Origin: Trueperaceae bacterium
GTDB taxonomy: Bacteria > Deinococcota > Deinococci > Deinococcales > Trueperaceae
Assembly: GCA_003567075.1 (NCBI GenBank)
Contig: PXAU01000155.1
Location: 1-21,264 of the forward strand
Length of the DNA: 21,264 bases
Direction: 5' to 3'
The notes under the pieces were generated by a model. It had not been told where the DNA came from and ran no database searches. It was given only the letters and a program-made list of their open reading frames with translations. Positions 15,055 to 21,264 of this stretch are shown one piece after another. Position numbers and translations under genes: made by a program. Within the stretch, counting starts at the first letter, position 1. The number at the start of each line of letters is the position of its first letter.

Positions 15055-17886
15055 ATGAGGCCGAACCAGCTCTACCAAGCCACCGTCGAAGCGCTCGAAG
15101 CCGTGCTGGCGCCGCGGGTCGTCTCGCTCGTCTTGCGCGAGGGGCTCGGGAAGACGGACCACGGTCCGGGCGACCTGACCTTCGAGGACGTGGAGCAGGT
15201 GTTGACGGGGCCCGGGTTCCGGCAACTCCAGGCGCTCATGCCGGCCGACCAAGCACGTGAGACGGTACAGGCCTTCCTGGCGCAGATCAAGCGGGCGGTC
15301 GAGGCTCCCCCGGTGCCGTCATCCGAGGCCGCCACAGCACCAGCCGGGCAACCCGCGGCGGCCGACGAGGCAGCGTCGGCACCCCCCAAGGACGACCCGC
15401 ACGCGCGGCTGGAGGGGCTGCGTGCAGCGCTGCGACCGTTCAACCTGTACTTCGACTGGCCCGAAGTCCGCACGCTGCGGGCGCTGCTGCAGGTGGCCGA
15501 GCGCGAACGGAGTGAAGGTCTCGATGCCGACGCCAGCCTCGACGACGCGGCTGCCCAGTTGCGCCTGGTCGAGCAGAAGCTCGAGGACCGGCTGGTCCTG
15601 CAGGCGCGCGAGCTGGGCGACCTCGAGACCGCCTACGAGGTGGTCCAGGTGCTGGGGGGCCCGCGCGTACGGCGCTTGGAGGCGCTGATCGGGCAGATCC
15701 GCCAGGCACAGCAGTCGCGTGAACTGGCGGAGGCCGAGACCGAGCGCGCCGCCACCATCGCCCGTGACCTCCGCAAGCTGATGGAGTCGAGCGTCGCCCA
15801 GGCCACGTCGGCGACCGCCGTCGACGCCGACGAGGCGCCCGAGCCCACGCCCGCCGTGGAGGACGACGAGGCATTGGATCGCGTCGCGGTCGACGAGGAA
15901 GCGCTCACGCCGGAGGCGAGCGAGCGTCTGCGACGGCTGGATGTGGACGCCGACAGCAAGCACCTCGATGGACTCGAAGCGGCCCATGCGGAACTGCTCC
16001 GCTACCTCCCGACCTTCGCCGAGCGGCTCGCTCAGGCGCGCTCCCAGCTGCGACGGGACGAGCCCTTGGGGTCGACGCTCGAGCACCTGCGGCACGCGCT
16101 CGATGACGCAACCCGGACCCAGCTCGATCACCTGCGCCAGGAACTCGCCGCGATGGAGAGCGACCTCGAGGCCCTGCACACGGAAGACGACGGTCGCTTC
16201 GAGCGATCCCTGCGGGTGACGCTCGACGTGCTGCAGGAGGGGCTCCCGCCCCACGCCGAGGTGCTGCGCCTGCGTGCGTTGCATCACAACGCCAGCGAAC
16301 GCCACGCGGAACGGGCACGGCGTGAGGCCGAAGCCCAGGTGCGCGAGCGGCAGCGGATCGAGGTCCAAGGCGACGCGGTACGCCGGCTGACGGAGGCCAT
16401 CGCCCGCGATCCCGGCGATGACGTGGGCCTGGCAGCGCCGCGGCTCGAGCTGCACGAGTCCCTGGCGGCCGTGCGCACCGCAGCGGACGAGGCCCGTGTC
16501 GACGAGGCAGCGTTGCAGCGCGCGCTGGCCGCCGAGCAGGCCTGGGAACACGCGCTCGCCGCCCGCGCGGACGGCGCCGACGAGCGCCAGCGAGCGCGCC
16601 TACGCGCCCTCGATGCGCAGCTGAGCGCGCTCCCTGACGTGCCTTCGCTGCGTAGCCGCCGTTCGCACCTGAGCACCGAAGTGACGCGCGCCGTCGAAGC
16701 CGCGAGCCTCGAAGAGGCCCACGTGAGCACGCTCGTCTCGCTCGTGGAGAGCCTGGTGGCCGACGCGCACGCTGCGTTGGCCCAGGACCTCGATCGGCTC
16801 GCGAAGGAGGCTGCCGACGTCAGCAATCCCACCGTCCTGCAGGCCTTGCAGGACGCCGCCCGCGACCTACAGACGGGCACCGTCCCCGACCTGCAGCGAG
16901 TCGACGCCTTGGTCGTGGCTGAACGCGAACGTGAGCGCGACCGTGAGCAGGTCCGTTGGCAGGCCCTCCAGCAAGCGCGGGTCCGGTTGGAGCCCGCCGG
17001 CGTACCGGCGTTGACGGCGTTCTCGGGTGCGCTCGAACGCGCCCGTGCGGCACTCGCGGAGGGCGCGCGGGCAGCGCAGGAACTCGACGCGGCCGAGCAG
17101 GCCATGGAGCGTGTCCAAGCGCAGGTCCGTGAGCGTCTCGAGGCGTTCGAGCCACGGCTGGATGCCGCGCTCGCCACGTTCGCCACGGTCGAGCGGCTCA
17201 ACAACGACGACGTCGCAACCGTGCGCCGTACGCTCCGTCACCTCGATACCCAACGCGCCGCCTTGCCGCGCGTCTCGCCGGGTCTCCAGTTCCAACTCGA
17301 CCGGGCGCTGGGCGAGGCCGAGGCGCTCCTCACCAACCTGGCCGAAGCGTACGAAGCGACGCGTGCGATCGCCGACCGACTGGTGGCCGCCAACGTCCTC
17401 GACGACATGCTCGGCTGGCTCGGCGACGAGAGCGACGGCGAAAGCGGCGACGAGAGCGGCGGCGCGAGCGGCGGCGCGACGGTCGGGCAGCTCGAACGGT
17501 CCGATCACCCGCCACCCCACGACGCCGCCGCCCTGCAGCGCGTGATGGACGCCTTCCGCGCGCTCGATGACGTCGCTACCGCGGCGGTCATCGGCGCCGA
17601 CGGCTCGCTGCCCGCGGGCGACCTCGCCCGGATCGAGCGCGAACCCGTGGCGGAGGCCCTCGGCCGGGCGGCAGCGAGCTGGCACGCGTTGGCCAAGGCG
17701 CTCGGCGAGCATGCGCCCCAACAGGTGATGCTCGACCTGGGCGCCCACCACGCGCTGATCGCGTGCCTCGGCGACGGAGCCCATGCGCTCGTCGTGGTCC
17801 GCAGCGGTGGCGCCATCAGCGCCCTGGCGACCCGCCTCCGCGACCGGCGCGGCGACCTGGCTGGCGCCCTCGCTCCCCATCCGTGA
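15055..17886 (+). CDS. Long coiled-coil protein with C-terminal Roadblock/LC7-like domain
   Basis: A 943-residue, highly charged cytoplasmic protein without signal or membrane segment. The N-terminal helical domain (about 5-80: ATVEALEAVLAP, LTFEDVEQVLTGPGFRQLQALMP) is shared with the short LC7 protein. A short Ala/Pro linker follows (about 82-112). The main body (about 115-785) is almost all helix, rich in Ala, Glu, Arg and Leu, and probably a coiled-coil rod with acidic breaks (for example near 255-285). A Gly/Ser/Asp hinge with DESDGESGDESGG repeats (about 790-810) leads to a Roadblock/LC7-like domain (about 820-935: ALDDVATAAVIGADG, VMLDLGAHHALIACLGDGAHALVVV). ATG 15055 has GGGGAG at 15047-15052. 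The stop overlaps the tsaE start (GTGA). It has no ATPase head, so it is not SMC. It may be a scaffold presenting the LC7 dimer at a distance. Confidence 0.78.
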   Translation: MRPNQLYQATVEALEAVLAPRVVSLVLREGLGKTDHGPGDLTFEDVEQVLTGPGFRQLQALMPADQARETVQAFLAQIKRAVEAPPVPSSEAATAPAGQPAAADEAASAPPKDDPHARLEGLRAALRPFNLYFDWPEVRTLRALLQVAERERSEGLDADASLDDAAAQLRLVEQKLEDRLVLQARELGDLETAYEVVQVLGGPRVRRLEALIGQIRQAQQSRELAEAETERAATIARDLRKLMESSVAQATSATAVDADEAPEPTPAVEDDEALDRVAVDEEALTPEASERLRRLDVDADSKHLDGLEAAHAELLRYLPTFAERLAQARSQLRRDEPLGSTLEHLRHALDDATRTQLDHLRQELAAMESDLEALHTEDDGRFERSLRVTLDVLQEGLPPHAEVLRLRALHHNASERHAERARREAEAQVRERQRIEVQGDAVRRLTEAIARDPGDDVGLAAPRLELHESLAAVRTAADEARVDEAALQRALAAEQAWEHALAARADGADERQRARLRALDAQLSALPDVPSLRSRRSHLSTEVTRAVEAASLEEAHVSTLVSLVESLVADAHAALAQDLDRLAKEAADVSNPTVLQALQDAARDLQTGTVPDLQRVDALVVAERERERDREQVRWQALQQARVRLEPAGVPALTAFSGALERARAALAEGARAAQELDAAEQAMERVQAQVRERLEAFEPRLDAALATFATVERLNNDDVATVRRTLRHLDTQRAALPRVSPGLQFQLDRALGEAEALLTNLAEAYEATRAIADRLVAANVLDDMLGWLGDESDGESGDESGGASGGATVGQLERSDHPPPHDAAALQRVMDAFRALDDVATAAVIGADGSLPAGDLARIEREPVAEALGRAAASWHALAKALGEHAPQQVMLDLGAHHALIACLGDGAHALVVVRSGGAISALATRLRDRRGDLAGALAPHP

Positions 17887-18407
17887 CGGATCCAGAGGAC
17901 GACCCGACGTACCGCGCGCAGCAGCGCGCAGCGTCGGCTCGGGGACTCCCGCCTCGCGGGCGGCGCCTCGCGCTCTCTGACGAGCAGGCGCTGGCTGCGC
18001 TGGCGCGGCGGATCGCTGAGGCGCTACCCGCGGGTGCCCTGCTGGTATTGACCGGTCCGCTCGGTGCCGGCAAGACGACCTTCGTCAAGTTCTTGGCGCT
18101 GGCGCTCGGCAGCGAGGCGCCGGTCACCAGCCCCACCTACGCCCTGGTGCACGAGTACCCGACGCCACAGGGCACGCTCGTGCACGTGGACGCCTACCGG
18201 TTACCCGACGCGGCCGCGCTGGTCGCTCTGGGTCTCGACGAACTGCGCGACCGGGCCCGCCTCACGGTGGTGGAGTGGGGCGAGGTCCTGTTGGCGCGGG
18301 AGACCGACGCCTACCAGCTGGCGCTGGACCGCGCCGGCGGAGACGACGCCGACGCGAGCGAAGCGGGCCTGCACGGCGCGACCTGGCTCGGCCAGCCGGA
18401 ACGCTAG
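17883..18407 (+). CDS. tsaE: tRNA threonylcarbamoyladenosine biosynthesis ATPase TsaE
   Basis: ATPase needed with TsaB, TsaC and TsaD for the t6A37 modification of ANN-decoding tRNAs. The protein has 174 residues. The P-loop GPLGAGKTTF is followed by the family signatures TSPTYALVHEY, HVDAYRL and VEWGE. There is an extra N-terminal segment of about 25 polar residues before the domain, and a C-terminal acidic stretch DDADASEAG. The GTG start at 17883 overlaps the stop of the coiled-coil LC7 gene as GTGA, indicating translational coupling. Longer readings starting inside that gene are unlikely. tsaB follows after one base. It is the only P-loop protein near the LC7 unit, but its motifs are those of TsaE, not of a Ras-like GTPase. 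Confidence 0.93.
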   Translation: MTDPEDDPTYRAQQRAASARGLPPRGRRLALSDEQALAALARRIAEALPAGALLVLTGPLGAGKTTFVKFLALALGSEAPVTSPTYALVHEYPTPQGTLVHVDAYRLPDAAALVALGLDELRDRARLTVVEWGEVLLARETDAYQLALDRAGGDDADASEAGLHGATWLGQPER

Positions 18408-18408
18408 C

Positions 18409-18969
18409 ATGACGCCCGTGCGCGCCTGGGTACTGGGCCTCGACACCGCCACCGCGTGGCGCTCGCTGGCGCTGTGGCACCTCGCCGACGACGTGGTCTG
18501 GCGCGACGCGGCACCGCTCGGTCGAGCCGGCGCCGCCCGCCTCGTGCCCGACGTGGCGACCTTCCTGGCCGCCCATGGCGTCCGCCGCGACGAGCTGGCC
18601 GGCATCGGCGTGGGCGTGGGGCCCGGGTCGTATACGGGGCTGCGCAGCGGCATCGCCGCTGCCCTGGGCCTGGGCCTGGCGCTGCAGGTGCCGGTCGCGG
18701 GCAGCGGCACGCTCGAGGCGATGGCGTTCGGCGCACTCGAGCGCAGCGGCAGCGGCTGGGTGCTGCTCGATGCCAGGCGAGGACGCATCCACGCGCTCCA
18801 CGCCGAACGCGTCGGGGCACGCTTGCGGATTCTGCGCGGCCCGGTCACCATGCCGCGCAGCGAGCTGGCGGACGAGCCCGGCGATCGCTTCGAGGACGTC
18901 CCACCCGACGCCGTCTGGCACGCATGGAACGCGCTGACATCGAGGCCGCCGAAGCCGCGCTACGGCTGA
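18409..18969 (+). CDS. tsaB: tRNA threonylcarbamoyladenosine biosynthesis protein TsaB
   Basis: Non-catalytic partner of TsaD in t6A synthesis, with an ASKHA actin/Hsp70-like fold. The protein has 186 residues, shorter than the E. coli protein (about 230), with a reduced C-terminal lobe. The start VLGLDTATAWRSLALW gives the first phosphate-loop-like strand. The signature GIGVGVGPGSYTGLRSGIAAALGLGLAL and the following VPVAGSGTLEAMAFGAL are typical. WVLLDARRGRIHALHAE is the second-lobe strand pair. The ATG at 18409 is one base after the tsaE stop (TAGCATG). No tsaD or rimI follows in this window; mreB is next, 124 nt downstream, with its own promoter. Confidence 0.92.
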   Translation: MTPVRAWVLGLDTATAWRSLALWHLADDVVWRDAAPLGRAGAARLVPDVATFLAAHGVRRDELAGIGVGVGPGSYTGLRSGIAAALGLGLALQVPVAGSGTLEAMAFGALERSGSGWVLLDARRGRIHALHAERVGARLRILRGPVTMPRSELADEPGDRFEDVPPDAVWHAWNALTSRPPKPRYG

Positions 18970-18979
18970 ACCGAGCGGC

Positions 18980-18999
18980 CGCGGAGGCGAGGCTCCGCG
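18980..18999. promoter_or_regulatory. Inverted repeat at the -35 position of mreB
   Basis: CGCGGAG (18980-18986) and CTCCGCG (18993-18999) are perfect reverse complements with a 6-bp spacer. The right arm ends 4 bp before the -10 box and the left arm covers the -35 site. It may be an operator, or a U-less terminator for the tsaEB transcript. Confidence 0.35.
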
Positions 19000-19003
19000 T
19001 GGG

Positions 19004-19009
19004 TATACT
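19004..19009 (+). promoter_or_regulatory. Strong -10 box of mreB (TATACT)
   Basis: TATACT differs from the TATAAT consensus at one base and is the best -10 match I see among the intergenic regions. No matching -35 box is visible; an inverted repeat sits there instead. The leader would be about 80 nt. Confidence 0.6.
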
Positions 19010-19060
19010 GCACCGACCGCGGCGCCCGACGCGCCCCGTAGCACGGTCCGGCAACCGCGC

Positions 19061-19082
19061 GCGCCTCGTCGTCGCGAGGCGC
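19061..19082 (+). promoter_or_regulatory. Hairpin directly before the mreB ribosome binding site
   Basis: GCGCCTCG (19061-19068) and CGAGGCGC (19075-19082) form a perfect 8-bp stem with a 6-nt loop. It ends 2 nt before the GGAGAGG ribosome binding site (19085-19091). A structure here could set the level of MreB translation. Confidence 0.4.
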
Positions 19083-19093
19083 CTGGAGAGGCG

Positions 19094-20128
19094 ATGATGA
19101 GATTCTGGCAGGAGATCGGCGTAGACCTCGGGACGGCGACCGTCCTGATCTACGTCAAGGGCAACGGCATCATGCTGCGTGAGCCCTCGGTGATCGCCAT
19201 GGTTCGTGACACCGGTGATGTCAAGGCCGTCGGTGACGAGGCCTATCGCATGCTCGGGCGCACGCCAGGCAACATCGTGGCGGTGCGTCCGATGCGCGAC
19301 GGTGTCATCGCCGACTACGACCTGACCGAGAAGATGCTGCAAGCCTTCGTGCGCAAGGTGGTCACCGGCGCCGGACGCTTCTTCAAACCGCACATCATGG
19401 TGTGCGTGCCTTCGGGTGTCACCGAGGTCGAGCGTCGCGCCGTGCTCCAAGCGACACGCGAAGTAGGGGCGCGCAAGGCCTTCCTGATCGAGGAACCGCT
19501 GGCGGCGGCCATCGGCGCCGGCGTGCACATCGCCGAACCGACCGGCTCGATGATCGTCGACATCGGCGGCGGTACCACCGACATCGCCATCATCAGCTTG
19601 GGTGGCATCGTCGTGTCCGAGTCGCTGCGGATCGCCGGCAACGAGTTCGACGAGGCCATCATCCGCTACATCCGGCACAAGGAGAACCTGCTCATCGGCG
19701 ACCGCACCGCCGAAGAAGTGAAGATGAAGGTCGGTGCCGCCGTCATGGTTCGTCCCGACGACAGTCGTGAGATCGAGGTGCGCGGCCGCGACCTCATCAA
19801 CGGCCTGCCCAAGACCATCCGCGTGGCCACCGATGACACCGTCGAGGCGTTCAAGGAGCCCCTCCAGAAGATCGCAGACGGCGTACGCCGCGTGCTCGAG
19901 GCGTCGCCGCCCGAGCTGGTCTCGGACGTGATCGACCGGGGCATCATCATGACCGGGGGTGGGGCGCTGCTCGCCAACTTCGACGAACTGCTGCGCCAGA
20001 CCACCGGCATCCCCGTCGTGGTGGCCGAGAACGCGACCGACTGCGTGGCCCTCGGTACAGGCCAGGCGCTCGACATGATCCCCGTGCTGCAGGACGCGCT
20101 CATCTCCGACACGTACCTGCGGCGCTGA
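19094..20128 (+). CDS. mreB: Rod shape-determining protein MreB
   Basis: Bacterial actin homologue that forms membrane-bound filaments and guides lateral cell-wall synthesis. The protein has 344 residues. The ATP-site motifs are all present: phosphate 1 IGVDLGTATVLIYV, GIMLREPSVIAM, the connecting PVRPMRDGVI-like VRPMRDGVIADYD, PSGVTEVERRAV, IEEPLAAAIGAG, phosphate 2 MIVDIGGGTTDIAIIS, and the adenosine motif IIMTGGGALLANFDELL. The start is ATG 19094 (or the adjacent ATG 19097) behind GGAGAGG. The stop overlaps the start of the S55 peptidase gene (TGATG). mreC and mreD, the usual followers, are not next to it. It could be an Mbl-type paralogue; the sequence alone does not decide. Confidence 0.96.
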   Translation: MMRFWQEIGVDLGTATVLIYVKGNGIMLREPSVIAMVRDTGDVKAVGDEAYRMLGRTPGNIVAVRPMRDGVIADYDLTEKMLQAFVRKVVTGAGRFFKPHIMVCVPSGVTEVERRAVLQATREVGARKAFLIEEPLAAAIGAGVHIAEPTGSMIVDIGGGTTDIAIISLGGIVVSESLRIAGNEFDEAIIRYIRHKENLLIGDRTAEEVKMKVGAAVMVRPDDSREIEVRGRDLINGLPKTIRVATDDTVEAFKEPLQKIADGVRRVLEASPPELVSDVIDRGIIMTGGGALLANFDELLRQTTGIPVVVAENATDCVALGTGQALDMIPVLQDALISDTYLRR

Positions 20129-21264
20129 TGCCCGCGCAGCCACGGCGTATCCTGCCGCGGCTGGCTGCCCTGGCGGTGATGGCGCTGCTCGTCATCGCGG
20201 TGCTGGGCACCACGCGTGCCACCGTCGAACCCGATGCGCGGCAGCCCGTCGACGAACGGCTCCCCGCCTTCCCGCTCGAGCGCCTGGAACCCGGCCTTCG
20301 AGGCTTCGGGCTCACCGCCGGGCCGGGCAACGCCGTCGAGCGCTTCTCGGTCACGGTGCTGGCGCTGCAGGAGGCCTACGGGCCCGGTGGACTGCCGTTG
20401 GTGCTCGTCGAGACCGGTGGGCCCTTGATCGAGGCCGCCGGCGGTGTCGCCGCGGGCATGAGCGGCAGCCCGGTGTACCTCGACCTCGACGGCGAGCGCG
20501 CCCTCCTTGGCGCCATCGGTTACGTCTTCCCCGACGCCGACGGCGCCTTGGCGCTGGTCACGCCCATCGAGGCCATGCGCGACCAGACGGCCATCGGTGC
20601 CACGGCCATCCGGCTGCCTCCAGGTGCACGGCCGGTCGCGACGCCCGTGCTGGTCGCGGGGCTGGGCGAACGCGCCTTGGCGCTCCTGGACGAGACGGTG
20701 CTGCGAGCGGCACCGGTACGCCTGGAACCGCTCCGCGGCGGCGGCGCAGGCTCCGCGCCAGCGCCGGCCGCCGACCTGCATGCCGCCGAGGGTCGCGGGA
20801 CCGAAGCGACCGAAGCGACCGAAGCGACCGAAGCGCCACCCCAGGCCGGTTCGGCGGCGGCGATCCAACTGATCCGGGGCGACGTCATGGTCGCCGCGAT
20901 CGGCACCGTGACCGAGGTGACGGGCGGCGAGGTGCTGGCGCTCGGCCATCCCTTCCTGGGGACCGGACCTGCGAGCTGGGCCCTGGCGCCCGCCGAGGTG
21001 ACGGCCATCGTGCCCGGCCGACGGGTGCCGTTCAAGCTCGCCAACGTGGCGCCGGGACGCTGGGGGACCGTCGTCGCCGACTGGCCCGCTGGCGTGGCGG
21101 CGCGCCTCGACCACCCACCCGCGTCGATCCCGGTCACGCTCAGCCTCACGGCGGAGGGCCGCAGCGAAGTGTTGCGCTTCGACGTCGCAGCGCACGAGGC
21201 GCTGTGGCCGGCGCTCGTGGCGGTCGCGACGCTCGAGGGCTTGGATCGCACCTGGCGCCGTGTC
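20128..21264 (+). CDS. Exported SpoIVB-type (S55) serine peptidase domain protein, 3' end outside window
   Basis: The frame runs to the window edge, with 379 residues visible. An N-terminal hydrophobic segment (about 11-29, LAALAVMALLVIAVLGTT) acts as signal peptide or anchor. The S55 hallmarks are GVAAGMSGSPVY (Ser112 likely the nucleophile), followed by LLGAIGYVFPDADG and TPIEAM, and later VMVAAIGTVTEVTGGEVLALGHPFLGTG with His274. In B. subtilis SpoIVB the His motif comes before the Ser motif. Here the order is Ser then His, an arrangement I recall from S55-like proteins of non-sporulating bacteria. Four 9-bp repeats encode TEATEATEATEA between the two halves. Translation is coupled to mreB by TGATG, suggesting an envelope role. 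Substrate unknown. Confidence 0.82.
   Translation, partial: MPAQPRRILPRLAALAVMALLVIAVLGTTRATVEPDARQPVDERLPAFPLERLEPGLRGFGLTAGPGNAVERFSVTVLALQEAYGPGGLPLVLVETGGPLIEAAGGVAAGMSGSPVYLDLDGERALLGAIGYVFPDADGALALVTPIEAMRDQTAIGATAIRLPPGARPVATPVLVAGLGERALALLDETVLRAAPVRLEPLRGGGAGSAPAPAADLHAAEGRGTEATEATEATEAPPQAGSAAAIQLIRGDVMVAAIGTVTEVTGGEVLALGHPFLGTGPASWALAPAEVTAIVPGRRVPFKLANVAPGRWGTVVADWPAGVAARLDHPPASIPVTLSLTAEGRSEVLRFDVAAHEALWPALVAVATLEGLDRTWRRV
20800..20835 (+). repeat. Four exact 9-bp repeats (ACCGAAGCG) encoding TEA
   Basis: Four identical in-frame copies lie in the linker between the Ser- and His-motif halves of the S55 protein. Exact identity at all positions points to recent slippage or expansion. 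Confidence 0.85.

Noticed and set aside
15055..17886. SMC/Rad50-type ATPase for the long coiled-coil protein
   Set aside because: No Walker A, Walker B or ABC signature at either end; the termini are a helical domain and an LC7-like domain.
17883..18407. TsaE as the GTPase partner of the LC7 proteins
   Set aside because: Its P-loop is followed by TSPTY, HVDAYRL and VEWGE, which are TsaE-specific. There is no NKxD-type guanine-specificity motif.

Overview
The window is 21.3 kb of very GC-rich bacterial DNA, almost wholly coding. It carries 15 complete and 2 edge-truncated protein genes and no rRNA, tRNA, CRISPR array, insertion sequence or phage gene that I can see. Most genes are core housekeeping genes. 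The best taxonomic guess is Deinococcota, near Truepera. This is inferred from the base composition, the two-domain L25 with an acidic tail, the MreB/HrcA/EVE/S55 set, and several TAnnnT -10 boxes only 6-7 nt upstream of a start codon with no Shine-Dalgarno sequence, a leaderless style known in Deinococcus. No marker gene here proves it.

Layout. (1) 1-3614, plus strand: the 3' part of rny (RNase Y), prs (PRPP synthase), rplY/ctc (ribosomal protein L25) and pth (peptidyl-tRNA hydrolase, with no ordinary start codon). (2) 3669-7493, minus strand: mrp/apbC (Fe-S carrier ATPase) followed by valS (valyl-tRNA synthetase). (3) 7650-11062, plus strand: a membrane-anchored pseudokinase, guaA (GMP synthase) and an EVE-domain protein. 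(4) 11144-12091: hrcA with a likely leaderless promoter. (5) 12241-17886: a three-gene unit I cannot assign to a named system. Its genes are a Roadblock/LC7-like protein with a proline-rich linker, a signal-peptide protein with a large exported helical region and three C-terminal membrane helices, and a 943-residue coiled-coil protein that also ends in a Roadblock/LC7-like domain. (6) 17883-21264: tsaE, tsaB, mreB and the start of an exported SpoIVB-type (S55) protease.

The most interesting part is region 5. Its first and third proteins appear to be paralogues: both have the same ~80-residue helical N-terminal domain and the same kind of C-terminal Roadblock-like domain, joined by completely different linkers, with the membrane protein encoded between them. 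The first two genes overlap by ATGA. The third overlaps tsaE by GTGA, so the unit is coupled to the t6A genes and lies just upstream of mreB. Roadblock/LC7 proteins usually regulate small Ras-like GTPases (for example MglB with MglA), but no GTPase is encoded here. An envelope-linked scaffold or polarity complex is a reasonable but unproven reading.

Other points of interest are the missing pth start codon, decay of the kinase active site, short leader ORFs in front of prs, the pseudokinase gene and the LC7 unit, GGCGCC-N9-GGCGCC dyads over two promoters, and hairpins in the prs, rplY and mreB leaders.
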